Program-made: the position numbers and the translations under genes
Notes under the pieces: model-generated
Seen by the model: the letters and a program-made list of their open reading frames with translations, nothing else
The model's database searches: none
Told to the model about the DNA's origin: nothing
Assembly (NCBI GenBank): GCA_003952965.2
Contig: CM025849.1
Location: 27,891,365 to 27,955,364 of the forward strand
Length of the DNA stretch: 64,000 bases
Source of the DNA: Morella rubra
Lineage: Eukaryota > Streptophyta > Magnoliopsida > Fagales > Myricaceae
Reading direction: 5' to 3'
Shown here: positions 36,478 to 49,000 of the stretch, piece by piece
How the letters are laid out: each line of letters begins with the position of its first letter
Position numbering within the stretch: the stretch's first letter is position 1

Positions 36478-36665
36478 TTTGAAAAAGGGGTCTAAAATGC
36501 CCAAAAAAAGGGGGTCCAAATGGCTCAAAAAAAGCCCTAAAAAATGGGGTCCAGATGGCCCAAAAAAAGGATCCGGATCGCCCAAAAAAAGTCCAAAAAA
36601 GGGGCCTAAAAAGCTCAAAAAAATGGTCCTAAAAGCCCAAAAAAGGGGGCCCAAAAAGCCCAGCG
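36478..36665. repeat. Degenerate minisatellite with CCCAAAAAAA core
   Basis: About eight to nine drifting units of 18-24 bases (GGGTCCAAATGGCTCAAAAAAA and variants) near the 3' end of the hAT element. The Lys/Pro/Gly-rich open frame over it (36338-36820) is a by-product. Confidence 0.85.
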
Positions 36666-37109
36666 GTGGTAGCGGTTCACCGCCACCGCCACCGGTGATA
36701 CCGCTACCGCTGGGCCGGTTATATGTTACCACCGGTACCGGTACCGGTGGTAACATATTCATCACCGTCGTTAGCGGTGGCGGTGGCGGTTGGAGGCATA
36801 ACCGCCACCGCCACTGCTAATGCACACCCCTAGGCCCCCGCTCTTTGTCTAACGCCACTGCTTGTCATGGAGTACTCATGGCGTATGGAAGAGTACTATT
36901 TTAGGAGGCGAAGGTTTGAAGAGAGCTGCCTGCAGTAGAATTCTTGCTCTAAGTTTGAACTCATTTTTTTGTAATTATTAAGAAAAAAATTTATATGTAT
37001 TTTTTTAGTAGTTTGTAAGTGATGGGACTTATAAAAAAGATATTTATAAAGGAAAAATTTGGTAAATATATTTGTTTTTGCCATTTTTTTAAGCTTGGTC
37101 TAGTTGTTT

Positions 37110-37320
37110 TTCACAAATTAGATTTTTTTTTTTTTTTTTATGTTTGGTTCCTATTGAAAAATATTTATAAAAAAAAATAAAATAATATTCTTTATCTATA
37201 ATTATTCTGTCGCATTTTGAATAAAAAAATAAAAATACCGAGAAAAAACTGGACTTCTATTTTGTGTTTTGTTTTTCAAACAAAAGCTAAATTTTGGAAA
37301 ATTTGGCTTTTACTCGTTGG
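37110..37320. repeat. Right arm of a distant inverted repeat
   Basis: Inverted partner of 31655-31810. The arms may be the ends of a foldback element into which the hAT element inserted, or two opposite copies of a dispersed repeat. Confidence 0.55.
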
Positions 37321-40033
37321 ATTTTACACCAATTTTATTTTTAGTCCTGGGCTGACATGACAAAATGTGTCTGAGCTAGAAAAGGCTCGGATTGACGTGA
37401 AAGGGAAGTCCGTTAATGAGACTAACTGGAGGAGGCTCAGGCCAAATGTGTAATTCTTGCATTTGAAACAACTATAGCAAATGGAATGGATTGAAGGCTA
37501 TGCACTGGCTGTGATTCTGGGCTATCAAAATAGTATTAATCTTCAGAATATATTTAAGGAGATGTACCTTAGATTTTCTTCAATTTGTTGCTTGAATTGG
37601 AGAAAAGAGATAAAGCTAATATATAGGTCCTACAATATTTTAATATTATCCATATACTAATTATTGAACAGTGTATTTCTTTGTTTCTTAACTTTCTTAA
37701 AAAGCCTCTAAATGTCAATGTATTACAAATCATATTAGGCACGATCTAGTACATTAAGAGTCATGCGGTTGCCTTTTGCTTGATAGCGAGGGCCCGACCA
37801 AACCATTTTTTTTAAAAAAAAAAATTTTTTGATTTGGATTTTTCGTGATTTTTATTTTTTTCTGCAATTGTTTTTTTTTTTCGCTTTCTCAAATCAAGTT
37901 TTCAATTTTTCATTTATTTATTTTTATTTTTAATCTTTCTTCAAATTGAACCATCCAATTTGGATATCAAATTATAAAGAATCTCTAGTTGTTTTCTTTC
38001 AGGGCATTCAATCTTCCACCTACATCATCATGGTAAGGCATTTATTTATATTTTATCAGTTTTCTAAGAAAATTAGTATAAAATATTGTGGTGGATAGTT
38101 GTATTACTTTTTAGACCAATAATTAGGATAATAAATAATGATCGAAATTGAAAAAAGAGAAAATCATGTTTATCAATTCATCCCTGAACCTAGGAAGAAA
38201 TGCACTTGTTACTTGGGCCTTTTTTAGTAAATCAACTAGAAGAGATAGAAAACTCTGATTTCAAATAATTGCTTTGGGACCCGTTGTGCCCTTGAAATGA
38301 CCATTGTACCTTTCACACATATTTAAAGTTCAATGTAGTTTCAGGGTAGAGTCATATTGTGAAAATTATTTATAAAGACAAAAGAGTCAACTGGGCCAAA
38401 TATTGGGGAAAAAATCTACTTTGTATATAAGATTTAACAAGATTTCCGACTATCTCGCAAAATTGTGTTTTGGAAACACGGCCCATTCAGCGAAAAATTA
38501 ACGACAGACATAAATCTTCTATCCCAAACTCTTTTATTGCTGTAGACTTGGTTGTTTATTAGATAAAATTCTTTTATTTATCATTTGAAATAAATATAAT
38601 TTTCACTCTCCATCTATATACTAAGTCAATTACATCAAAAAAAATTTTGGGAGGATTAAAATGAATAAAACATTAAACAAAATTCAGAAATTCATTTAAA
38701 AGGTATATAATATGATTTTTTTTTTTTAAGAGCGTTTGGAGAGTTGCCGAGGGGGCCTCCGCCAGCCCCCTTGACTTCGTCTCCAGCAACTGATTTTTAG
38801 ATACTTTGGTCGCTTCGTTTCAATTTTTGGTTGCTTTTTACAAGAAGTAAATTTTGACGTAGGAAATTACAATTTTTTACTCTGGATATTGTTTTGGTGG
38901 CAATATTTAATAAGTGGTAAAATCGTCATTCAATATGCCTAAAAAACATATTTTATGATGAAAAATTTTAACTCAAGTGCTAAGCGTTTGAAATCTAAAA
39001 TTAATGAGTAAAACAAAGTTGCAATTTTAAGTTATAAGTGTCAAAAATTCAATAGTTGAAGGATAGAAAAGTTTGTGTATGTGTATTCATACACATAACA
39101 AATCATAGAGATACAGCTTTGAATATGCCAATCCATACGATCCACTTTTCAAACATATAGGTCCTATCTAACAAAAATTAGTCCACAAACGGAAACAAGT
39201 TTTGAAATAGACTACCGACCTGAAAATAGAAATCATGACCCCAACCTCAAGTCAACCTTATGTTAATCAGCTAACTTTTAGTGAACAAAAAGACTCAACG
39301 TCTAAAAGATAGGCCACCTGAATCAACTCATTCAAAGTTTTACTCTAATATGCTAAAAATTAACACCACAAGAACTGTAGAGGATAATTAAGGATATATT
39401 TACTATGCGCTCATTTGTTCCCTGAAAGTTGACCTCATTTCTCATCAATCCCTACGTTTCAACTTTGGAATGAAGCATAGATAGGTCGGAGCACCAGAGG
39501 CAGAGTGATCATTAAACAATCCTATGTGAAAAATACTCGCAAGGTCCTCATTGGAATAGAAGGTAGAAAGTGGTCTGATTGTCTCAGAGTTTCAAGTTGG
39601 ATGTACAAGCTGATTAGCATATTGCTTATAAGTGGATTGAATCTGATGGCTGCTAAAACGGTCTTCTTTCACTTTTGTAATAAAAATCTTCAGGGCTAAA
39701 AGTTACATTTATGCATAGCCTCAAAGAAACAGGATTAATCAGATACCATCTCCTCATTAGCAGACAGTCATCAAGCTAGCATGATCACAAGGAACATGAA
39801 TAAAGGACGTAGTTTTTTTCTCAATTAAGGGACACATAGATACCAAATAATACAAATCGAAATAGATTCTATAACACAAAACTCCAGCTCCTGATGAACA
39901 CCCCATTTAGATTTCCTATTATTCTATCAGCAACCTCAAGGATCCACGGTAACAAACCTAATACTGCTCTGTATGCTAAAGATCATTTTATTGATGGGAG
40001 ATTTTGCCATTACCAGTAGGCCTCATGAACACC
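37321..40033. other. Intergenic, AT-rich, between hAT flank and COG3 3' end
   Basis: No gene seen. Contains long T and A runs (37120-37140, 37800-37830) and a small GC-rich island near 38,740-38,790. The COG3 3'-UTR probably occupies the last few hundred bases before 40033. Confidence 0.5.
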
Positions 40034-43000
40034 TTAAAGAAGATTATCAAGTTGTGATTGGAGATCTTGTATCGACACCATATTGATGATGCTTTGCATC
40101 TCTTCACCGGAGTATTCTGCTTTTAGGAGGGATTGTACTTGTACGTGGGCTTCCACAATGTTTGTCCTGCAACACCCATATTAACCCAAAAAAAAAAAAA
40201 CACAAAAAAGTGCACTGCATTATAATGAATTCTTCAGCCAAATTGTTAGCAAGAAGAAATTAGAACATTAGTCACGACCAACAGACTCAAAGAAAAGATT
40301 TGGGCGATCCCTCCATTCCCATTCTTTTATTAAGAAGTCACAACTGCTTACGATGCCTATTCAATCATCCACAGATCTGTATTAAAACAAGAGAAACTTT
40401 ATCCGGCATCGTGATGGTTTAGTTCATTTCTATTTCAACCCAAGTTCTTAATTTTTCAACTTTTATGGCCTGTGCTTTGGACCCTTTGTAATCAAGACGT
40501 TTGTCAGCATTGCTATCAATTACTTGCAAAACATTTTGCCTTCCAACACTACCCACAAATTCTATCTCCCCTCTGAACTGACCATTGTCATGAGGGCAGA
40601 ATATTAATTACGCTAATATTCTGCAATCAGCCTATTAACTCTGTTGACCAGAGTGATAGGCGTCTAATAGCTGGCCTGCTGTACAGATATTAGGAGTGTA
40701 TAGTTTTCCTTAAATAGCTATGTAATTATAGAGAATAGCTAGGAATAAGTGATGGTGTTCCTCCCTTGATAGCCGCCCGCATGGATTTGGACAAATAAAC
40801 CCAACCATTGGGTTCACAAAAACAAAAAGTTCTTCCAATTGTACCAAAAGGAACTAAAAATTGCTCATCAAAAGCATCACAGTTGTAGAAATAATAAAAG
40901 ACCTCGAAGGAATCTCAAATGCTTTATTTTCATTGAAAAACATTTAAAAAAGAAGAAGAAGCAGAAGAAGAAGAAGAAGAGTTTAATGAAACTAAGAAAG
41001 GAAAAAATTCAATAACAGGACATAAATTAGATTGAGTCAAATTGAACATGGCTAGCAACACCAATTTTGGGTGTGAATATCAACTTACTTTATTGGTTTG
41101 AAAAGTATTGTTCGTGTTGATGGGTTCTGCAGATAAAGCTTCATCTTTGCCATTATTGGTGGCAACTCTTGCTGAATAGCAGCACTTACCTGGAATGACA
41201 CGTGTTAAAACATTCTGATTATATGATTATATGTGATTTATTCTGTGCACGCAACAGCGGAAAAGACTATATCATGCAACATGGTTATGCTAAACATGAC
41301 TTCCATTTGTAAAGCAAAAATGGGGATAATGTTTCTAGAGGACGTTCTTCACAAACATAATTACATCAGTCTTCTTCTTGAGACGTCGTAAAATCAACAC
41401 CAGGTACATGACATACCTTCTGAACAAGTTCAGCCACCTTATCTGGAGTAGCAAAAGCTTGATCCTTGAGTGGTTTGGCCATAGCCGACTCTAGCTTTTG
41501 ATTCTGATTGCCAGAGGACAGTGCCAATTTCACAGCTGTCACCTGAAAAATGCGGATCACAATTTAGATTGTTATTGTTCTTCCAAAAACAAGGGAGCTT
41601 GTATCTGAAGCTCGTTTACGAATATACATGAGAAAACTAAAATGTTTTGTGATTACTATTTATCATGGTTAGACAGTCCACCTACATTTCACTACTGCAA
41701 ATCAAGTAGTGGAATGCATTTTTCTGATACATCTGAGTCCTCGGTTGTAAACTTGAGATGTCATCGTAGAATCAAGAAATCACAACAATAAGAGAGCCAA
41801 GGTGCTCTAATCTCTGAGGACGTGAGTTTTCACACATGTTTTACAGGAAAAGGATAAGTGACATCAGTCTTTTTCTTTGACAAGGGAACATAGGTAGACT
41901 TTCTCCGACATCAACAACTACTTTGATTTTTAACTCTCTATGCTTAAGATCCTGAGTTTGGTTTCTCACTTTGCAACCTAGTGAAAAAGTCTTCAGATTT
42001 ATATTCTGGAGCAAGTCTTAACATCTTGGTTAAGTAGGAAATAGACAAACCTTGGTAACAAATGAAAGCATAGGGTCCACAACTAGCTTAGTGACTGACA
42101 TAATGAACTCCTCACAAGTAGCTTTTAAGCTTTTCTCAAGGTCCTGCAAAGGAATGAATCATTAATGATCCAAAACACAAAAATGAATACTTACAACGTA
42201 TTATAATGATATCTGGAGTAGGGGAAACACCAAAACAAAGAAATAGCCCCGACAACCAGCCATCCACAAAAGTTCAGTTAGTATATACGATCATTAGTTG
42301 CAGTGGTTGGTATTGGGAATGAAAAAAGAACAAAGCAATTGCCATTGGTCTATGGAAAATCATAATCCTGTGACTGTATAGTGCATATCTGCAGGACATA
42401 AGAGATATTGACAGAGAGAAAAAAAAAAAAAAAAAAAAAAAGGCACAAGTTAATGGCACCAACAGCTTTCAGTAACCAAAACTTGAATAGAAAGCATAAG
42501 CACTAGCTCCATCCTTTCTAATTACATACTAATTAAATGATGGAAATCATGGTGAAGACAAATGTAATTTGCACATACAACTTAAATTCCCAGACTTCAC
42601 AAGACTGTAAATTATATGCATTCATTGTAGGACACTAATTTATTTCAACAACCTTTCTCTCAGCACACAGTTCATTCTCTTGCCTTCCCACCCACACCAG
42701 AGGAGCGCAAGTACCAAAAGCTCCCCTACTGTCAACCAAGGAATGTGCTGTCCAACTCCTATAAAGATTGTATAAGGCAAACTCACAAACCTTTTTGGCA
42801 TCGATTTGACTTTCCAAAACTCTGGGAGATAAGGTCCTTGCCAATGAAGTCGTTCTTGACCAGTCGAACAGTGAGGCTTGACCCCTAAGAATACGTCTTA
42901 AATGCTCCTGAGAGCAGAAAAAAAAATTCCATTAGTGTGGAAGATAACAGAAATTCTCTAATTAGGAAAACATGTTAAAATAATAAACCTAAACGGGGAA

Positions 43001-46000
43001 ATAATATTAAGAGAACCAAAATTACAATTGTGTTTTGAATCTACAGCACTATGCATGATGATTATTAAATATTTTCTACCTTTTTCTGCAGATGCACATG
43101 AAGTACTTTATGTAAATTTCGGCCTAAGAAATTCAAGATATTATTGTCTACAGTGACAATCTAATTGCACATCCTTAATGTCCTGGCAATTGACCTCCAT
43201 GCTATTAATTCACTGTCAAAAACATCCAACGAAGACTTCAGACCCAACTATCAAGCAAAAACCTAAACCGCCTTTTCGCTTGTCAATAAATACTAATTTG
43301 TTCGAGAATCAGCAGCAGCACCCTGTTACAGCCTTTTGATTTCTGCCTGACATTTTCAAAGTAGGAAGGTACTCGAGAAGCCAAACAAAAATTATTTAAG
43401 TCAAGACCAGATAGGGGTCTCCCCCCTCCAGTACACATAAAAGATAAGAATCATCTAAGTCTAAGATCAAAAGGTGATGTTATAATGCACTAGAGCATGA
43501 ATCTATTTGAAATGCAAAGATGGAAGGCACAAAGGAAAAAAAAAAAAAAAGTACTCAACTAAAGGAGTGCTCAAGCATGTGATTTGTTTGCATGCAGAAA
43601 CAGGAAACATTACAGCATGTTCTCGAATCTCAAACTCAAGGAGACCATTAGCCTAAGAGAAACTTACCAGCAAATGGGAGAAATCAAGTTCCTTGTGTGT
43701 AACAGAAAATTCAATATCAAAAGGTGCAATCTGGGAGACAACCACTTATTAGTAATCACTCAAAAAATACTGCAAATAGAACAAAACAACTAGGGATACA
43801 ACAAAAATAGTAGGGAGATAAGACCTGCTCCCTTAAAAGAAGAAGATGCTTTATGAGGAAGAGCTGGCCATCCATCGGTGATGATCTCTTCATAATGAGT
43901 TTGCTTGCTTTCTGTAGCAGATAGGATAGATACTATATGTCACATAGTACTAATGCAGCAAAAGACTTCCCAGTATTTCAATCTGCTTAATAGAAGATTG
44001 TGTCTTACGCATACTCACTTGGATAGATATCGAGCAAACTTCTACTGCTTCCTGATAAAAACATCAAACAATCAAACTTTCAACAAAACAACCAAGAAAG
44101 GAAGTCCAAAAGAAGAATAGCATAACAAAATTGATAATCCAAAGACCAAATACCTGTGCTAAACCAGTGAAAACTGCCGGTTCTAAGCAGCGATACAACT
44201 TTGAAAGACAAGACACAGTTTTCTCAAGTGGTGGATACCAAGTTTTAAATACATCTGGGTTTTCCTCATCCTACAGTTTGATAAACAAGCAAGAATAAAT
44301 ATACAAAGCCTTATTCAAGAAGATCTGCCACTAAAATTGACAAGGAAACTTCTAGTTCATAGTAAAATCCCTACAGTTATACTGCATTTTTACATTACAT
44401 GATATTTCAGAATGAAGTACCCATGTCGACCTGGCATATGTGCATACATGCAGAAAGAGATTTTCAAGATGCCAACCTATGTGCATTTTGGCAAAGGGCA
44501 TGAAACAATAAACAAAACAATTGAAGAAGTTATTAAATAACATCTTTCAATTCTGATATGCAAGAAACCAGAAAATGTGTGAATGAATCTTTATGGACAA
44601 ATGTAAGTCTTAAAGTCGTATGTCTTCATATATGCTAAAAAAGAGGCAGTGTAAGGCACATTACAGCTGTAGTTTCGGATTTATCCTCCACAGATCGTTC
44701 CAGCTTTGCAGGGTAATCCAAGTCTTCATCAGAGGGCAAATAGTTCGCTATCTACATAAGAAGCAAAAGCTTCAAAACAAAGCTAACATATTTAAAGACA
44801 TAGTGCTTCTGCAGACAGGAGAGAGAAAAAGCACAGAAAAGAAACTGATATTATCAGTTATCTTCGAGCTCCAGGAGACTAACATCATGGTGCAACCCTT
44901 GAGCGGTTTTAGCCATTTTAGCAAAATACAGTAAATAAACATTTAAGTGAAACAGAATAGTCGAATTCAAGAACGCTAATACTATCATTCTGATAACTCA
45001 ATAAGCGTATTTCAGTTTCTCAGCACACAAGTCTACAAATTTATTTGTACATAGTTGCATAGCATTCAGATGCTACTTGCAATCACTTACTCAATCCAAA
45101 GTCAGTAACTTCCCATGCAGAAAACAGAGTAAAAATCCTTTCTAATATACCAAGATACAAATAGTATTCAATTACTATAATGATCCCTACATAAACTATT
45201 CTATAGGAAGGAATGAGGTTTTTCATTTCCATTTATTTCTCCACAGATAACTGAAAAGTATCAATGCCTCAAAAATGGCATAAATGGTCTGAGACCATCC
45301 TTGTATTCAGTTCCATAAAATAAGAGAGTACAACATAATTCTAGACAACGATCGACAGTATCTCCGACTAAAAAGTGAAACGATTTTCTGTATGGAGATC
45401 TTGTGAACCGATAATGCAGAATCATTATGAGCAGTGGCTCAAGAAAGTACCTCATCACGAATATACGTTCGAGAGCGAAAAGTCAACCTCTCATGAACAT
45501 CTGCTAGAATTCTTTGTAATGTAGGGCGTAACCCTGCTAAGGATTCACTCCGTCTATTTAGCTGTTCTCCCAAGGCTTCAACTTTGAGGATATCGACAAG
45601 TTCGCACAGAAAATCAATATTTGTTTCATGAATAAGTTTAGGGCGGAGTGTATCATACAAATATGTAGACCTGCAGGGGATAAGTTGTCATCAGCGTAGG
45701 AATTTGATGTAAGCTCATGATGAGGATAAACAGAAGAAACCCTCAAAGTTCTCCCTGATGGCATCACCCCTCTAGAGCAACAGAAGATAAATCTCCACTA
45801 TGAGTACTAATCCCACTAATCACGACTGATGACACTATGCATACCACAAGGGAAACATAATCTAGCCTCCAGAATCATATAACATAGGGATACCCTCTAA
45901 CATAATGTTGAGGCCCAAAAAGATGCTATACCTTCATTGCACATAAAAACTAGTCAAGAAACAGCATGCAATAAAAAATCCACTCTATCCCCCCCCCCCC

Positions 46001-49000
46001 CCCTTTTTCCTCTGCCTTCGTCATGTAACAAACCAAAGGAAGGGAAACAGCTTTCCAGATCATTCAAAATGCCAATCTTATGTCCTTTCCAAGAAAGCAA
46101 GAACTTCATAATTTAGGGACCGGGGGTTACTAATTGGTAAAAAGACCAAATCTAGGCCAGTTCATGTTCAATCAAAAGAAAACAATGCAGGAAATGAAAT
46201 TGGGGCAGGAAGGAAGAAGATGGAAAACTCACAGAGGATCTATCAAGGGAGCCAAACTTGAAACATCCTCAGAAGAAGATGGGAAAAAATGATCAAAGAG
46301 CTGAAGCTCAAGCTGACAGACCTGCAATTTAAGTGTGTCTATCAAAATGTCGCTAAGAAAAGCAAAGGGATCTAAAGAACATTTATGGTCATTAAGAAGT
46401 GAAATACCTAAAAAAGAAACGAGCTTTACAAATAAAATATTGAAGCGTAGCATGGAACTAAAATCTGCTATTCCACAATGGAATCCAGATCCGAAAACTT
46501 GAGGGAACCAGATTCATCAAACATGATGAAGGTAGTACCAGTTTCACATAATCAACAATTGAGATCTAGTCAAGATTTTGATTATTTCTTAAGATGTGCA
46601 TACAGACAAGAAAGTCGAATGAAAACAATCATTGCATATTGCTTGGCCCACGTCACAGAGACCAAATATTGCCTATGGTTAAATCTAAAGAGTCTAATCA
46701 ACTGTGTAGATCAACAAAACACAGATGAACGAAAACGCGGTCCACCTGATATTTAACAACCACTTAAATTTAAGGCCTGAGAAACCACAAAAGAAAGACT
46801 ATTTGACTGTGGAACAGTATCTGAAAATGCAATTCTTGATATGTGCTCTAGTTAACAAGGACATACAGATCTGAATGCAAACTCTATTCACACTAGTTCC
46901 TCAAAATCAACCCTACCTGCATTAGATATGCGCACCCAGATCTAGTTAGTGATGGCAAGGCTTCTTTCTTCCCAAATTCTGATATCCGTTGATGTACTAT
47001 GCCTCTTACCTGGATAGCATAAGGAAAAAGGAACATATGCTAAAGACCAACTGACCAAATAACTGAAATAATTGGAGGTCATATCCAAAACAGCCAATTA
47101 AAGCTCACCAAGGAAAGCCGCTGCTCACAATATAATCTGTGGCATTCTGCAAGAAGCTCGACATATTCTTTCCTTGATGATCTGCTTTCAATTTCCTCCA
47201 GCACAGGCTTAAGCTGCAAAAACATGGAATCTCAAGCTGCCTCCACAAAAGATCGAGAAAGGTGAAATTGTAGCACACAGAAATTCTCACATCAGAGATC
47301 CCAGTATGAATTTAAAGGGATATGAGCATTTTGTTGTGCCCTGACCCTCTCACTACAGTAGGAGGTAATCTGTAAATAGATCTTCTGTTCATAGAACAGC
47401 TTTAGTTCGAACACCAAGAAGACAGTTACCTCACTTGCTGCTGCTTTGAAACGAACATATATAACCGATGCCTCTACACCTTCAGAAACAGCCGTGTTGC
47501 TGCTGCCACTAGATCGGATTGCTGCCTGGACCTGACAAAGGAAGTGACTATATCACTGAGGTCTAAACCCTCTACTATTGACCGATGAATCTACATGCGT
47601 GTGGTTGGATTTCATCTATGATAGTTCATGAGTCCAATTCACCTGAGAGGAAGCACTTTTGAGAACCGAAAGGACATGAGAACGGATCATGCCCAGAGCT
47701 CGAGACTGTCAAACATGTAACTTTCTAGATTATTAGAAGTTATACCAATCATACGAGAAAAAGTTTCAAAGAATAGTACAGGACAGAAATTGTTAGTTTA
47801 CACCCAATCAATCATCTAATAAGATGTTAATCTCGGAGCTAGTTACATACCTGGAGTTGACGAAATTTGAGCAGATAAACACTGGATTCTAAATACTGTT
47901 GATTGCCTTCAACGTACCTAAAATAGGCACAGGTTCAATAATCGTAAGCTCTTACTACATAGTTCCCTGCCAATACTACATATTCCCAGCCCCAACAACA
48001 AACTTGAGTGATCTTTTAACTGAGTAAGGACAGAACCAAAGCATTTTATACATTCATTGACTTGGACAATCATAGACTTACGAAATACAATCATCCAGCT
48101 GCTTGAGAAGTGGGCCAAATTTCTCGTTTCCAACATTCATATTTGAAGAGTAAAAATTGGAAGAGATCTGCATAAAGTTGTAAAATTAGATAAGCCATTC
48201 CATCAACAATATTTCAAATTGCTATTTTTATGCATCATTTGTTTTATGTAATCTTTGACCAAAAACGATATTCAATAGTATAAAATAACCTCATCTGAAC
48301 AGGGTAAATAAGTTCGTGAGAGTGCATTTATGTTTATAGATAAATACAACTCATCCAGTCACACAGGATTGAAACCCAAAACCACACCCTCTGGTCGTAC
48401 ACTATGGAAAGTCGAGCAGTTGAGGCTAACTAACATTACATCGTTTTACAGATGATCACAGCTACAAAGAAATGCTCAGTTGAACTACATAACTTTAGAT
48501 GATCAAATCTACCAATCAATCAATCTTCAGTTAAAACATGGTCAGTGCACCAAATGATAATGGGAATGATCATGGCTATCAATCCATGCTCAGTTGAAAT
48601 AACAGGGTTAACAATGCCAGAAACATTCAAATTGGAGGATGATTAATGTTTTATAATAACACCATTCCAATCCCAACTAGGTATAATTGAAAAGACACTA
48701 AAGTTTGAAGCCAAAATTCTCATACTGACAAGCAATCAATCAGAAACTGATCAACCGCCTTCCCAGCCTTTCCCTTAGTACGGAGATACACTCAAGAATC
48801 CTCAGTGAAGTGCTTTGCTAATAAAGTTGGAGAAGACTGGATAAGCTTGAGTGACCATGGAAGAGGTTTCAACAAACAATACTGACTTTATAAGTATGAA
48901 GCTGCTAGTAGCCACATGTCAAAATAATGGTCCAAATGTTTCCCATTACTTCAACAATATTGTCTAATGGGCGTCTTCAATTGCATACTGTATAGTAATA

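Larger units (their letters stand above)
32005..36832 (+). mobile_element. hAT (Ac-like) transposon with nearly intact transposase
   Basis: The ends are inverted: TAGGGGTGTTCA on the left and TGCACACCCCTA on the right. Flanks GGCCCCGCT (31996-32004) and GGCCCCCGCT (36833-36842) fit an 8-bp target duplication with one C-run length change. Both subterminal regions (32020-32185, 36660-36820) are packed with GGCGGT, ACCGGT and ACCGCC words, which may be transposase-binding repeats. The 5' region has a CT microsatellite and probable untranslated exons before the transposase ATG. Confidence 0.88.

Noticed and set aside
36338..36820. 160-residue Lys/Pro/Gly-rich open frame
   Set aside because: It is a translation of a minisatellite and of hAT subterminal repeats, not a gene.
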